Positions 27,334 through 39,156 of a stretch of 64,000 nucleotides of DNA are shown one piece after another. A model generated the notes under the pieces. It was given only the letters and a program-made list of their open reading frames with translations. It did no database searches and was not told the DNA's origin. The stretch is taken from assembly GCF_017876575.1 (NCBI RefSeq), contig NZ_JAGIOE010000001.1, positions 496,001 through 560,000 of the forward strand, in the 5' to 3' direction. The stretch comes from Paeniglutamicibacter psychrophenolicus. GTDB taxonomy: Bacteria; Actinomycetota; Actinomycetes; Actinomycetales; Micrococcaceae. The position numbers and the translations under genes are program-made. Each line of letters begins with the position of its first letter. The stretch's first letter is position 1.

Positions 27334-28904
27334 GCGTCCCCCAACCAGTGGTTTGAATCGGTTTGCCTGCGTGCCGCCGCGGCGCGGTCGGCCTGTTCCA
27401 GGAACAATTCCCGGCCCGAGGCGACATCGAGCTGGTGCACCAGCGGCACCACGGGCCCGGCGATCGTGGCCAGGGACAGGTCCACCACCCCGAAGCGCCT
27501 GGCCAACGGGCCCTGGCTCAGCGTCAGGCCCTGGGTGCGGGCGTGCGGCACGATGGCGATGGTCCGGTGCAGCGCCCCGTTGCGCGCCACCAGCGCCGTG
27601 TCGGTCAGCGCGTAGCCCTGCCGCTTGTGCGCCAACGGCGAGAGCGGGCGGACCCGGGGCGGTGAAACGACGAATCCGCCCTCGGTGCCGGAGCCGTTGA
27701 TGGCGGCGGCAAAGAAGTCGCGCGGAGCGGCAACGCCCGGGGCCGGAAGCACCACCGAGAGCACCGCCAGCACGTCCTCGTAGCTGCCCACGGGCAGCAG
27801 CACGCTGCGTTGCTCGGCGTCGTTGGCCGCTCCGCCGCCGATGCCCGCGACGTTCACCGCAACCCGGTACCAGCCCAGGGGGCGCCAGAAGAAGGGTGCG
27901 GTGACCTTGATGGCCTGGACCCGGCCCGGCGGCACCGTCTGGTGGCGGGTGTCCAGCAGCCCGTAGCTCAGCCGCAACCCGTCCGCGCTGGTGGCGGCCC
28001 TGAAGTTGTAGCCGGTGTTCAGGTTGTTCCACAGCGCGCCGGCCATGCCCAGGAAGGCCGGCAGCAGGTAGAAGGGCGCGAACCCCTCGATGGTGGACAT
28101 GGCGATGCCCAGCCCGATGATGCCCAGCACCATCAAGATGGTCGAGGGACGCAAAAGGATGGAGCCGATGAGCCGGCCCGTGGGCACCACGGCGACCACG
28201 CGCTCGCTGGCGGCCAGCGAGGCGGAAGCCGAGGCGTATCCCGGTGCCGGGGCCTCGAGGGCCGCTTCCTGCGGTGCCGCGGGATCGGGGGTCTGCCCGG
28301 TAACCGGGACCGCATCCGGTTGCGCGGGAAGCGGGGGTGCCTGCGGCGCGGGCGCCTTCAGCCCGGCGGCGCGGGCCAGGATCTCGTTGCGCAGCTGGTG
28401 CGCCTCGGAGAGCTTCACGAAGGCCAGGTTCATCGCAGCGGAACCCGAGTCGGCGACATCGAAGCGCAGCTCGGCAAGCCCGAAGATCCGTGCCACCAAC
28501 GGCTGGGCGATGTCGATCGACTGCACCCTGTCGATGCGGGCCTGGCGCTGCTGGCGGAAGACCATGCCGGTGTTCACGTTTACGTGGCGCTCGGTGATCT
28601 GGTACTTGGTGAACCACCAGGTGCCGAAGAAGCCCAGCAGGATCAGCAGCAGGATGCCGGCGCCGACCAGCAGCGAAACCATCAGCGGGGTCCTGGAAAT
28701 GAAGTCGGGCCCGGGGTTCGGTTCCTCCTCGCCGAAGAAGGAGGACAAGGTGTTTTGGCCGTAGACGAAGGCGATGGCCACCACCGCGATCCAGCCGCGC
28801 ACCAACGGGGAGACCGGGTGCACGCGGTGCCACGGCGCCTCCGGGGTGTCCTGCCCGTCGGTTTCCCCGGGACCGGGGACCGGCAAGGCGCGTCCGGGAG
28901 TCAC
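27330..28904 (-). CDS. Large PH-domain membrane protein (YdbT-like)
   Basis: A 524-residue membrane protein has several hydrophobic segments and repeated bacterial PH (DUF304/bPH2) domains. One starts around the VFRQQRQARIDRVQSIDI segment, another at DTRHQTVPPGRVQAIKV, and a third C-terminal. A Pro/Ala-rich linker separates the first two. The start GTG at 28904 overlaps the upstream stop (GTGA). Paired with the smaller PH protein it matches the ydbS-ydbT arrangement of B. subtilis, whose products are membrane proteins linked to antimicrobial tolerance. The role here is unknown. Confidence 0.82.
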   Translation of the reverse strand: MTPGRALPVPGPGETDGQDTPEAPWHRVHPVSPLVRGWIAVVAIAFVYGQNTLSSFFGEEEPNPGPDFISRTPLMVSLLVGAGILLLILLGFFGTWWFTKYQITERHVNVNTGMVFRQQRQARIDRVQSIDIAQPLVARIFGLAELRFDVADSGSAAMNLAFVKLSEAHQLRNEILARAAGLKAPAPQAPPLPAQPDAVPVTGQTPDPAAPQEAALEAPAPGYASASASLAASERVVAVVPTGRLIGSILLRPSTILMVLGIIGLGIAMSTIEGFAPFYLLPAFLGMAGALWNNLNTGYNFRAATSADGLRLSYGLLDTRHQTVPPGRVQAIKVTAPFFWRPLGWYRVAVNVAGIGGGAANDAEQRSVLLPVGSYEDVLAVLSVVLPAPGVAAPRDFFAAAINGSGTEGGFVVSPPRVRPLSPLAHKRQGYALTDTALVARNGALHRTIAIVPHARTQGLTLSQGPLARRFGVVDLSLATIAGPVVPLVHQLDVASGRELFLEQADRAAAARRQTDSNHWLGDA

Positions 28905-29413
28905 AGCCCGGCCAATCGCGATTCCCCGCGGGCGGCAAGCTGCTCGCGCAGGCGCGTGCCCTCGGCCACCGGCAAACCGGGGATCTCCGCGGTGGCATCG
29001 GCCGCCGCGGTGTGCAGCTTGACCTTGCACAGCCCCAGCATCCGGTCGATCGGGCCCACTGCCACGTCGACGAACTGCATCCGGCCGTAGGGGACCACCA
29101 GCACCTTCTGGAACATCAACCCGTGGCGCACCAGCAGGTCGTCCTCGCGTTCGGCGTAGCCGATCGCGGCGACCTGGCGGGGGATCAGCACCAGGCGGAT
29201 GACCTCGACGGCCACCACCACCGCGGGGGCGGCGATCGCCAGCCACAGCGGGAAGCCCTCCCACACCCCGGTCAGCACCAGGACCAGCGGGACACTGAGC
29301 ACCAGCAGCGTGATCAACGCGCCAATGGCCCAACCCACCATGCGGACCTTCGCGTAGCTCGGGGACACGCGCGTCCATTGGATCCCGGCCGGGTCAATTG
29401 GTTCCTGCCGCAT
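28901..29413 (-). CDS. Small PH-domain membrane protein (YdbS-like)
   Basis: A 170-residue protein has two membrane segments in its N-terminal half and one bacterial PH (DUF304) domain. The domain carries RHGLMFQKVLVVPYGRMQFVDV, cited here as its 22-residue core at roughly residues 98-119 of the protein. I chose the ATG at 29413 because the protein then starts just before the conserved part. It overlaps the upstream DUF3180 gene by 20 bases and the downstream PH gene by 4, so all three are translationally coupled. Function is unknown. Confidence 0.82.
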   Translation of the reverse strand: MRQEPIDPAGIQWTRVSPSYAKVRMVGWAIGALITLLVLSVPLVLVLTGVWEGFPLWLAIAAPAVVVAVEVIRLVLIPRQVAAIGYAEREDDLLVRHGLMFQKVLVVPYGRMQFVDVAVGPIDRMLGLCKVKLHTAAADATAEIPGLPVAEGTRLREQLAARGESRLAGL

Positions 29414-29894
29414 AGCCTTCCTCGTCCTTGCCCTTGGTCTTGGCCGCCGGGTCCGATGGATCTTCCGGTGGCAGCTTGCAGAACTGTTCCACAACCCATC
29501 CCACGATAACCATCACCAGCGCGCCACCGATCATCACCAAGGATGATTTCACCGCCTCCGACCCCAGTCCGGCGGCCGTGAGCAGGCCCAACAGGATCCC
29601 GGCGTGCCATCCGGCGATCGTGGACCCGGCATAGACGCTGGCCTGCGCCAACACCAGGGTCCGGGCCGCGGCAATCGGGTTCACGCGCTTCTTGCTGCGT
29701 CCGGAGGTGAACAGCTTGATGCGGATGCCCATGACCAGGGTGAGCAGGCAGGCTGCCCCCATGGTCACCAGCGAGGTCCAGTGCAACACCGGCACCGGGT
29801 AGCCCCGGGTCGTGGCAATGATCTGCAGGGCGTAGCCGGCAACCACGCCGATGACCAGCACCGTGAAGACCCACAGCGGCCGCAAGGAATTCAT
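29394..29894 (-). CDS. DUF3180 membrane protein
   Basis: A 166-residue protein with four predicted membrane segments and a charged C-terminal tail rich in Lys, Asp and Glu. It matches the DUF3180 family, which in actinobacteria sits directly after folK (Rv3605c in M. tuberculosis). Four bases separate it from folK. No function is known. Its fixed position suggests a link to folate synthesis or only operon conservation. Confidence 0.85.
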   Translation of the reverse strand: MNSLRPLWVFTVLVIGVVAGYALQIIATTRGYPVPVLHWTSLVTMGAACLLTLVMGIRIKLFTSGRSKKRVNPIAAARTLVLAQASVYAGSTIAGWHAGILLGLLTAAGLGSEAVKSSLVMIGGALVMVIVGWVVEQFCKLPPEDPSDPAAKTKGKDEEGYAAGTN

Positions 29895-29898
29895 GGCC

Positions 29899-30390
29899 CT
29901 AGGCCCCCGCTTCGGCGCGAACGATGCCGGGTGTGTCGGTCGCGGCGGCGGCCAGCGATGCGACCGGGATCCCGGACAGCATTGCGTCCGGTTCCATCCA
30001 GGACCACGGCAGCAGCACGAAGCCGCGTTCCGCTGCCCGCGGGTGCGGAAGCGTCAGCACCGGATCCGAGCTGGTTTCTTCCCCGTAGGTGATCACGTCG
30101 ATGTCAAGGGTGCGCGGACCCCAGCGGACCTCGCGGGTGCGGTGGTGGGCCGCCTCGATCTGCTGGCAGGCGGCCAGCAGCTGGCGCGGCGCCAGGGTGG
30201 TTTCGATGCGCAGCACCAGGTTCAGGAAGTCCGGTTGCCCCTCGGGCCCTCCCACGGGCTTGGTCACCGCGGTGTCCGAGAGGCGCACCAGCTCGATGCC
30301 CTCGGTGGCGGCCAGGGAGGTGACCGCGGCCTGCAGCGTTCCGGCACGTTCGCCCAGGTTGGAGCCCAGGGCAAGGATGCAGGAAACCAT
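29899..30390 (-). CDS. folK: Hydroxymethyldihydropterin pyrophosphokinase (HPPK)
   Basis: FolK transfers pyrophosphate from ATP to 6-hydroxymethyl-7,8-dihydropterin. The 163-residue protein has the N-terminal LALGSNLG and the signature RWGPRTLDID at residues 89-98, with the two magnesium-binding aspartates. I prefer the ATG at 30390, which has GGAG 8 bases upstream. A GTG at 30399 overlapping the folB stop (GTGA) would add three residues and is also possible. Order folP-folB-folK suggests stepwise flux through the cluster. Confidence 0.94.
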   Translation of the reverse strand: MVSCILALGSNLGERAGTLQAAVTSLAATEGIELVRLSDTAVTKPVGGPEGQPDFLNLVLRIETTLAPRQLLAACQQIEAAHHRTREVRWGPRTLDIDVITYGEETSSDPVLTLPHPRAAERGFVLLPWSWMEPDAMLSGIPVASLAAAATDTPGIVRAEAGA

Positions 30391-30395
30391 CGAGC

Positions 30396-30764
30396 TCACT
30401 CCCGTTCGCGGTGGATGTGGATGGTGACGTCGGAAAAGGTCACCGTGATCGGGGCCTTGGGCTTGTGCACGATGACCTCGACTCCCGAGACCGTGCCGAA
30501 GGCGGCCAGGATCGCCGCGGCGGTCTTTTCCGCCAGCGTCTCGATCAGGTCCCAGGGCCCGGCCTGGATCTGGGCGACCACCAGCTCGCCGAGCTCCCCG
30601 TAGTGGGCGGTGTCGGCGACGTTGTCGCTGGCCGCCGCCTTGCGGATGTCGGTGTGCAGGACCACGTCGAGGGTGAACGGCTGTCCGTCGCGCTTCTCGT
30701 GCTCGAAGACGCCGTGGTGCCCGATGGCGGTGATGCCCGACAGGGTGATGGTGTCAGTGCGCAT
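30396..30764 (-). CDS. folB: Dihydroneopterin aldolase
   Basis: FolB cleaves 7,8-dihydroneopterin to 6-hydroxymethyl-dihydropterin and glycolaldehyde. The 122-residue protein has the family's GHHGVFEHEK segment near residues 15-24, with the pterin-anchoring Glu further on (IETLAEKTA), and the KPKAPI segment near the end. I chose the ATG at 30764; a longer reading to 30815 would run through the end of folP. It starts about 20 bases after folP. Confidence 0.93.
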   Translation of the reverse strand: MRTDTITLSGITAIGHHGVFEHEKRDGQPFTLDVVLHTDIRKAAASDNVADTAHYGELGELVVAQIQAGPWDLIETLAEKTAAAILAAFGTVSGVEVIVHKPKAPITVTFSDVTIHIHRERE

Positions 30765-30784
30765 GCTGCTGCCCCGCCCGTTGC

Positions 30785-31702
30785 CTAGAGTGCCGGGACG
30801 CGGGCCGCGGACCACGCGGTCGCGACCTTGACGGCGTCCAGGTTGCCCGGCACGTCGTGCACGCGCACTCCCCAGGCTCCGTTGGCCGCGGCCAGGGCGC
30901 TGGTTGCCGCGGTGGCGGCATCGCGGGCAGTGGGCACCGCGGGCTTGGAATCGACGGTCAGCAGTGCACCGAGGAAGCGCTTGCGGCTGGTGCCCACCAG
31001 GACGCGGTGGCCCAGGGCGGTGAAGCTGTCCAGGGCGCGCAGCAGCTCCCAGTTGTGTTCGTGGTCCTTGGCGAAGCCGAGCCCCGGATCCAGGATCAGC
31101 TGCTCGGGGGCGACCCCGGCGGCAAGGAACGTCTCGCGCAGCGCGAGCAGTTCCTCGATGACCTCGGCCACGACGTCGGTGTAGTTCGCCTCGGTGGTCA
31201 TCGAGGCGGCGTCCCCGCGGCGGTGCATCAGCACGTAGGGGGCACCGGTTTCGGCGATCAGCGCGGGCATGTCGGCCTCGTGGGTCAGCCCCGAGACGTC
31301 GTTGACGATGTGCGCGCCGGCCGCCATGGCCGCGCGGGCGGTGGAGGTGTGCATGGTGTCGACCGAGATGATCGCCCCGGCCTTGGCCAGCGCCGTGATG
31401 ACCGGAAGGATCCGGCCCTGTTCCACGGCCGGATCAACCGGCTCGGCGCCGGGGCGGGTGGATTCCCCGCCGACGTCGATGATGTCGGCCCCGCCGTAGT
31501 ACATGCGCAGCCCGTGGCTGATGGCCTCGTCCGCGGTGGCGTACTTGCCTCCGTCGGAAAAGGAATCCTCGGTGATGTTCAGGATGCCCATGACCAGGGT
31601 GCGGTCGGTGGGCAGTTCGGCCATGGTGCGGGCCGTTGATTTCTTGATGACCGGCAGCGGGCTGGTGGCCGGACCGGTTCCGGGGATCGCTCCAAGCGAC
31701 AT
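30785..31702 (-). CDS. folP: Dihydropteroate synthase
   Basis: FolP condenses hydroxymethyl-dihydropterin pyrophosphate with p-aminobenzoate; it is the sulfonamide target. The 305-residue TIM-barrel protein has signature 1 MGILNITEDSFSDGG at residues 38-52 and signature 2 GADIIDVGGESTRPGA at 71-86. A conserved VGTSRKRF segment lies near the C-terminus. The start has AGGA 8 bases upstream, and the gene begins about 10 bases after folE. Confidence 0.96.
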   Translation of the reverse strand: MSLGAIPGTGPATSPLPVIKKSTARTMAELPTDRTLVMGILNITEDSFSDGGKYATADEAISHGLRMYYGGADIIDVGGESTRPGAEPVDPAVEQGRILPVITALAKAGAIISVDTMHTSTARAAMAAGAHIVNDVSGLTHEADMPALIAETGAPYVLMHRRGDAASMTTEANYTDVVAEVIEELLALRETFLAAGVAPEQLILDPGLGFAKDHEHNWELLRALDSFTALGHRVLVGTSRKRFLGALLTVDSKPAVPTARDAATAATSALAAANGAWGVRVHDVPGNLDAVKVATAWSAARVPAL

Positions 31703-31712
31703 GGGGGGTTTC

Positions 31713-32324
31713 CTACTTTCCGAGAATGAGGCTCATGGCCTCGGCGCGGGTGGCGGGCTCGCGAAGCTGGCCACGCACCGCGCTGGTGACGGTCTTGGCG
31801 CCCGGCTTGCGGACGCCCCGCATGGACATGCACATGTGTTCGCACTCGATGACGACCATCGCCCCGCGCGGGTTCAGGTGCTCCATGAGCGCCTCGACGA
31901 TCTGGGTGGTCAACCGCTCCTGGACCTGCGGGCGCTTGGCGAAGACCTCCACCAGGCGGGCCAGCTTGCTCAGCCCCGTGACCTTGCCCTCGGGGCCGGG
32001 GATGTAGCCGACGTGGGCGGTGCCATGGAACGGCACCAGATGGTGTTCGCAGGTCGAGTAGAAGGGGATGTCCTTCACCAGCACCAATTCGTCATGCTCG
32101 ATGTCGAAGGTGGTGCCCAGGTGGTCGGCCGGGTCCTGGTGCAGGCCGGCGAAAAACTCGCCGTAGGCCTTGGCCACGCGCTTGGGGGTTTCCAGCAGGC
32201 CGTCGCGGTCCGGGTCCTCGCCAATGGCGTAGAGGATTTCCCGGACTGCCTTTTCGATGCGGACCAGGTCCACGCCGCCGGCGCCCTGGGCGTTGTCGTC
32301 TTCAAGTTGATCGATCTCGTTCAC
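31713..32324 (-). CDS. folE: GTP cyclohydrolase I
   Basis: FolE converts GTP to dihydroneopterin triphosphate, the first step of folate synthesis. The 203-residue protein has zinc ligands C92 and H95 in STCEHH and C165 in EHMCMSMRG, all intact, so this is the zinc-dependent type IA. The start is GTG at 32324 with AGGA 8 bases upstream. It follows ftsH by about 30 bases. Confidence 0.96.
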   Translation of the reverse strand: MNEIDQLEDDNAQGAGGVDLVRIEKAVREILYAIGEDPDRDGLLETPKRVAKAYGEFFAGLHQDPADHLGTTFDIEHDELVLVKDIPFYSTCEHHLVPFHGTAHVGYIPGPEGKVTGLSKLARLVEVFAKRPQVQERLTTQIVEALMEHLNPRGAMVVIECEHMCMSMRGVRKPGAKTVTSAVRGQLREPATRAEAMSLILGK

Positions 32325-32355
32325 GCTTCCGATCCTAGCTGGTGTGTGCGTTGGG

Positions 32356-34335
<1,980 letters not shown>

Positions 34336-34494
34336 TGATTGGGGGTCCCTCCCCATCCCTCCTGCTTTCGGGCCCATGCCGGCCCGGGCGCCTTGGGCGA
34401 CGCCGGTACTTGCTACACGTTAATAAGTAAACGCCCTCTTCGGTACCCACGGATGGGCAAGGCGATAAGTTCCCCTTTGGGCGTAAGAACGCCA

Positions 34495-34547
34495 ATGGCC
34501 GTCCCCGGGGAACCGGAAACGGCCATGGCGCACCGCATTTTGGTGCG
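34495..34547 (-). terminator. Hairpins downstream of hpt
   Basis: Two stems lie in the hpt-ftsH interval: ATGGCCGT/ACGGCCAT (34495-34502 with 34519-34526) and CGCACC/GGTGCG (34529-34534 with 34542-34547). They probably end hpt transcription before the ftsH promoter. No T-run is obvious. Confidence 0.45.
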
Positions 34548-34577
34548 TGATGCGGTGGAAGGCTGGGGTGCCGTCCG

Positions 34578-35129
34578 CTACTGGTAGACGTGCGGGGCCA
34601 GGGTGCCAATGAAGTCCAGGTTGCGGTAGCGCTCATCGAAGTCCAGGCCGTAGCCAACGACGAATTCGTTGGGGATCTCCATGCCGACGTATTTCACGTC
34701 GATCTCCACCTTGGCGGCCTCCGGCTTGCGCAGCAGGGTGCAGATTTCCACCGAGGCCGGGCCGCGGGACTGCAGGTTGGCCAGCAGCCAGGACAGGGTC
34801 AGGCCGGAGTCGATGATGTCCTCGACGATCAGCACGTGCTTGCCCAAAAGGTCGGTGTCGAGGTCCTTGAGGATCCGCACGACGCCGGAGGACTGCGTGC
34901 CCGAACCGTAGGAGGAAACCGCCATCCAGTCCATGGTGACGTGGCTGTGCAGGGCACGGACCAGGTCGGCCATGACCATCACTGCGCCCTTGAGGACGCC
35001 TACAACCAGGATGTCCCGGCCTTCGTAGTCGGCGTCGATCCGGGCGGCAAGCTCATCGATCTTGGCCTGGATTTCTTCCTTGGTGTAGAGGACATGCGCC
35101 AAATCGGCGCTGACATCTTTCGAATCCAC
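34578..35129 (-). CDS. hpt: Hypoxanthine phosphoribosyltransferase
   Basis: Hpt salvages hypoxanthine (and often guanine) to the nucleotide using PRPP. The 183-residue protein has the PRPP-binding motif VEDIIDSG at residues 102-109 and the early LKGAV loop. The start is GTG at 35129 with AGGAG 6 bases upstream; upstream extension has no family resemblance. It lies between tilS and ftsH, an order shared with many Gram-positive bacteria. Confidence 0.95.
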   Translation of the reverse strand: MDSKDVSADLAHVLYTKEEIQAKIDELAARIDADYEGRDILVVGVLKGAVMVMADLVRALHSHVTMDWMAVSSYGSGTQSSGVVRILKDLDTDLLGKHVLIVEDIIDSGLTLSWLLANLQSRGPASVEICTLLRKPEAAKVEIDVKYVGMEIPNEFVVGYGLDFDERYRNLDFIGTLAPHVYQ

Positions 35130-35284
35130 GAGGGCTCCTGGTTCTGGGGTCGGCAATAGACCGGTCGAGGGGGGCGTTTCTACCCACGGTCTAGAGTGCC
35201 ACAGTCTGGAGCGCGGTGGGGAGTGCGGCAGCTGGGCGTTGCCGCGTCCTGGCGGCAGGCGAACCCGCGAATGTGAGGCAATTC

Positions 35285-36313
35285 TCACGATCCGGGGTGC
35301 GGCAGGGCCGTGGCATCCAGCCGCAGGTGCGCCCGGGCGCCGGCGGGCAGCCGGGCCCCGGCGACGCGGGTGGCGTACACCGGGCCCTCGAGCTGGACGG
35401 GGCCGGCGGAGACCGACCCGCACACCAGGGCATCAAGGGCGTTGAGGCGTTCGAAGTCGGGCACAGGTGCGCCAAGGCGTGCCACGGCCAGGCGCAGCAC
35501 GCGCGAGCGCAGGGGGCCGGGCATCGCGCGCAGTCGCTCGAGGCCGAGCGTGAGCGCCATTGCGGGCCGGTCCGCGGCGACCGGCAGCACGGCATCCTCC
35601 AGCGCGGTTTCCGCCAGCCCGTCGAGGTACTGCGCATCGGCGCGCGCCAGCGCCGCGGTCCGCGCCAACGCGGCGGGAACGGAGTCGCCCAGCACGGCCC
35701 GCAGCACCGGCATCAGCTCGTGCCGCACCCGGTTGCGCAGGTAGCGGGGATCGGTGTTGGTCGGGTCTTCCCAGTAGGCGAGCGACTCGTGACGGCAGAT
35801 CTCCTCGATTTCCGTCCGGGACAGGGACAGCAGCGGGCGCAGGTAGGGTCCGCGGGCCGCCGGCATCCCGGCCAGCGAGAGCGTGCCGGATCCCCTCCCC
35901 AACCCGAGCAGCACCTGTTCGGCCTGGTCGTCGAGGGTATGGCCGAGCAGCACATGGTCGGATCCGGTCTGCCGCAGGCCTTGTTCAAAGGCCTCGTAGC
36001 GGGCGGAACGGGCCGCTTGCTCGCTGCCGCCGGCCACCTGGACCTCGAGCACCAGCACCGGGTCCAGGCCCAGGGTGCGGCACTGCTCCGCGGCCCGCTG
36101 CGCCACCCGGTTGCTGCCTTCCTGCATGCCGTGGTCCACGATGAGGGCCCCGGCGCGGATCTCGCCCTTGCGGTGCAGGAACGCGGCCGCCGCGGCCAGC
36201 GCCAGCGAATCGGCACCGCCGCTGCAGGCCACCAGCACGCTTGCGCCCCGGGGCACCATGGCACGGATCGCGTTGCGGGCCTCGGCCAGCACGCGCGGCA
36301 GCTTCCCGCCCAT
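35285..36313 (-). CDS. tilS: tRNA(Ile)-lysidine synthase
   Basis: TilS attaches lysine to C34 of tRNA-Ile(CAU), switching its codon reading to AUA. The 342-residue protein has the P-loop motif SGGADS at residues 31-36 and the [10 protein letters not shown] segment of the N-type ATP pyrophosphatases. It is shorter than E. coli TilS and ends soon after the core domain, as usual in actinobacteria. It is upstream of hpt, separated by about 155 bases with no recognised feature. Confidence 0.94.
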   Translation of the reverse strand: MGGKLPRVLAEARNAIRAMVPRGASVLVACSGGADSLALAAAAAFLHRKGEIRAGALIVDHGMQEGSNRVAQRAAEQCRTLGLDPVLVLEVQVAGGSEQAARSARYEAFEQGLRQTGSDHVLLGHTLDDQAEQVLLGLGRGSGTLSLAGMPAARGPYLRPLLSLSRTEIEEICRHESLAYWEDPTNTDPRYLRNRVRHELMPVLRAVLGDSVPAALARTAALARADAQYLDGLAETALEDAVLPVAADRPAMALTLGLERLRAMPGPLRSRVLRLAVARLGAPVPDFERLNALDALVCGSVSAGPVQLEGPVYATRVAGARLPAGARAHLRLDATALPHPGS

Positions 36314-36343
36314 CGACCTGCCTCTCCCCCGGTGGGGTTGTTC

Positions 36344-37519
36344 CTAGTTGTTGTGGGGTGTTTCGGTTCCGGCGGCTGTGCCGGCGCCTTCCATGCGCGC
36401 CACCCACTGCTCCGGGTGGTGCACCTCGTGCTCGGTGGGAAGGTTTTCCGGTCCTTCCCAGACCTTGTTGAAGCCCTCCATGCCCATGAGCTTCACGGCC
36501 CGGGTGACGAAGCGCTGCCCGTCGGCGTACTGGCGCATCTTCGCATCGAGCCCCAGCAGCTTGCGCAGCCATTTCTCCAGCGCCGAACGGTCCTTGCCGC
36601 GCGATCCGAAGCGCTGGCGGATGGTGCGCACGCTGGGCACGATGGAGGAATCCACCGCGTCCATCACGACGTTGGCGTGGCCCTCGAGCAGCGACATCAC
36701 CGCGGTGATGTGCGAGAGGATCGCCTTCTGCTCCCCGGTGCGCAGGCCGGCCAGCAACCCGCCCCCGGAGGCGAAGTCGTCGGCCGTTTCTTCCTGGTCG
36801 GCCGTCTTTTCCAGCGCCTTCTTCCCGCGGATGACCTCGGACGCGGCGGCGCGCAGCCGCTCGCCCAGCGCCTCGGGCTCGGCCAGCAGCGAGGCCAGCA
36901 GCTCGGCGATCTTGGACTGCAGGTGCGCCCGCAGCCACGGGGCGGCGGCGAACTGCACGCGGTGGGTCTGCTCGTGCAGGGTGACCCAGAGCCGGAAGTC
37001 GTCGACATCGACCTTCAGTTCCCGTTCGATCGCCACGATGTTCGGCGCCACCAGCATCAGCCGCCCGCCGGCCGGCAGGTCATCGCGCAGCAGCCCCGCG
37101 AAGGGGTCGTACTGGCCCAGGACCTTGGAGGACATGAACGCCAGGATCGCGCCCATTTCCACGCCGGTCGCGGTGGCGGACAGCACCTGGGTGGCCTCGG
37201 AAATCTTTTCCCCGCGGGTCTTGGCCAGGTGCTCCATGGCCGGGGCCAGCATCGCCTCGAAGCTTTGGGTGTTCGCCTTGGCCCAGCCGGGCCGATCGAC
37301 GATGAGCACCTGCGAATTGCGCAGGTCCGCGGCGGCCGCCAGGCCGGTGATCCGGTGCACGTGCCCGACCGATTCGTCGGCCTTGGCGCGCAGGTCCGCG
37401 ACAACCTCGGCAATCTGTGCGGGGGTGAGGACCGGGCCGGCGCCAACCAGCTTGGCCGCGGTGGTGGCGGCGAGGTCCCAATTGATCAGCCGGAAATCGG
37501 TGGTGTCCATGCCTTCCAT
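36344..37519 (-). CDS. Zinc-dependent metalloprotease (TIGR03624/DUF2342 family)
   Basis: A 391-residue actinobacterial metalloprotease-like protein, once named a coenzyme F420 biosynthesis-associated protein. The zinc motif HEQTH is at residues 182-186, and GHANVVMD further on likely provides the third ligand. No signal peptide is visible, so it is probably cytoplasmic. Starts at 37519 or 37510 (MDTTDF) are both plausible. Position between dacB and tilS matches Rv3626c. Physiological substrate is unknown. Confidence 0.85.
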   Translation of the reverse strand: MEGMDTTDFRLINWDLAATTAAKLVGAGPVLTPAQIAEVVADLRAKADESVGHVHRITGLAAAADLRNSQVLIVDRPGWAKANTQSFEAMLAPAMEHLAKTRGEKISEATQVLSATATGVEMGAILAFMSSKVLGQYDPFAGLLRDDLPAGGRLMLVAPNIVAIERELKVDVDDFRLWVTLHEQTHRVQFAAAPWLRAHLQSKIAELLASLLAEPEALGERLRAAASEVIRGKKALEKTADQEETADDFASGGGLLAGLRTGEQKAILSHITAVMSLLEGHANVVMDAVDSSIVPSVRTIRQRFGSRGKDRSALEKWLRKLLGLDAKMRQYADGQRFVTRAVKLMGMEGFNKVWEGPENLPTEHEVHHPEQWVARMEGAGTAAGTETPHNN

Positions 37520-37600
37520 CCCATCACGCTTTTGGCCCGTGCGGGGGGATTGCGCGCTGGGCAAAAATCCCTGGCGCGGCGGCGGGCCGGGTTGGAGGGC

Positions 37601-39025
37601 TCAGCGGCAGCCGCAGCCGGTCAGCGCCGCCGCGGCCGCATCGAGCAGGCCCTTGTGCGGCGCGATGGTCCGGTCGTTGGTGTGCACGAAGAAGGAGAAG
37701 GCCAGCACCCGCCCGTCCCGGGTCACGGTGAGCCCGCTGAGGCTGGAGACCTCCATGAGCGATCCGGTCTTGGCGCGCAGCACCCCGCGGGTGCCAGGTG
37801 CACCCAGCCGCGAGGCCAGGGTGCCGGTGGCCCCGGCGACAGGCAGCCGGTAGCTGAGGTTGCGCAGCGCGGCGTGCTCGGAGGTGGCAGCGTATTCCAG
37901 GGCGCGGGCCAGGGTCAGCGGGGTGACGCGGGTGACCCCGGCCAGCCCGGAGGTGTCCACCAGGTGCATGCCGGTGGTGTCGATGCCCAGCCCGGCGATG
38001 GTTTGCTCCACGGCAGCGGCCGCGTGGGAATGGTCCCCGGGCTGTTCCTGGGCGACGGCCACCAGCCGCCCCAGCACCTCGGCGACGTAGTTGTCGGAAA
38101 CCTCCAGCATGAACCGCACCTGCTCGCCGACGGTCGCCGAGGCCACGGAAGCCAGTTCGGTGCCGGGGGTTCCGGGCTCGGCGCGCACCACCTCGGCGGC
38201 AACCTGCATCCCGCCCCCGGCCGCGGCCACGGCGGCCCGAAGCTCCTTGGCAAACACCGTTGCGGCATGCATGCCCGGATCGGCCACGCGTGCCGACTTC
38301 GCATCCCGGGTGGCGCGGGCCCCGTACATGGCGATCGGGGAGATCGGGGAGATGTTGTGCGTGGTCACCAGCGAGGCGTCCCAGTCGGGGTTCAGCGCCG
38401 CACCGGCAAAGAGCGACTCGTCCAGCTCGACGCGCACCGCCTCCCCCACCTGGCCCGCGGCACGGGCCTTGCGCAGCGCGGTGGCCGTGCGTTGTGCCAG
38501 CGTTCCCAGCCCGGCCCGGCCGCTGACGGACGCCGAACCGCCCCCGGCCCCCAGCAACACATCTCCCCCGCCGACCAGCACCACGGTGTTCGGGTCCTTG
38601 AGCATCGTCTTGGTGGTGAAGCGGTGGCTCTCGCCGATGTCCTGGGTGGCCGCGATGGCCGTGAGCACCTTCAGGCTCGAGGCCGGGATGCCCGGCTGCC
38701 CGCCGGAGCGCGAATACAGTTCCTCGCCGCTGGCCACGTCGATGACGCTCGCGGTGACAGTGGTGCCGTCCCCGCCGGAGGACAGCGCGGCATCCAAGAC
38801 CGATTTCAGGGCCGCCGGTTCCGGGGCCGGGGCCGCGGGGTCAAGGTGCGGCAGTGCCGTGGGGTCGGCGGCGGCCAGCAGGGCGGGTTCCTGTGGTGCC
38901 GGGGCCGGCTCCGCAGCGGTGCCGGGGAAGGCCACCGGGACCAGAAAGAATGCCACCAGGCCCAGCACCAGGCCGGCAACCAACACTGCAATACCCAGGC
39001 GCAGGAATTGGAGCGCTTGTTTCAT
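37601..39025 (-). CDS. dacB: D-alanyl-D-alanine carboxypeptidase/endopeptidase (PBP4, S13)
   Basis: A peptidoglycan-trimming penicillin-binding protein, exported. The 474-residue protein has an N-terminal membrane anchor or signal (residues about 10-30), a Pro/Ala linker, and the three serine-protease motifs: S116-S-L-K119, S310-D-N and K419-T-G. AGGA lies 7 bases upstream of the ATG. The mature C-terminus ends GCGCR, with two cysteines that might form a disulfide. It is divergent from ppa. Confidence 0.93.
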   Translation of the reverse strand: MKQALQFLRLGIAVLVAGLVLGLVAFFLVPVAFPGTAAEPAPAPQEPALLAAADPTALPHLDPAAPAPEPAALKSVLDAALSSGGDGTTVTASVIDVASGEELYSRSGGQPGIPASSLKVLTAIAATQDIGESHRFTTKTMLKDPNTVVLVGGGDVLLGAGGGSASVSGRAGLGTLAQRTATALRKARAAGQVGEAVRVELDESLFAGAALNPDWDASLVTTHNISPISPIAMYGARATRDAKSARVADPGMHAATVFAKELRAAVAAAGGGMQVAAEVVRAEPGTPGTELASVASATVGEQVRFMLEVSDNYVAEVLGRLVAVAQEQPGDHSHAAAAVEQTIAGLGIDTTGMHLVDTSGLAGVTRVTPLTLARALEYAATSEHAALRNLSYRLPVAGATGTLASRLGAPGTRGVLRAKTGSLMEVSSLSGLTVTRDGRVLAFSFFVHTNDRTIAPHKGLLDAAAAALTGCGCR

Positions 39026-39156
39026 CCGGCATCCTTAGAAATCGTCGTAGTCCCCGTGCGCCATATACCCTTAAGCGCAGTTACCTAAGACTAGACGGCA
39101 ATCGGATGCGCCCGCTTCCGGACGTGCCACTGGTCACGAAAGCGAGGAGACCTTTC

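Noticed and set aside
35216-39088. 1290-codon open frame antisense to tilS, the metalloprotease and dacB
   Set aside because: The three real genes on the other strand have intact motifs; the long frame is a high-GC artefact with low-complexity His/Gln/Gly sequence.
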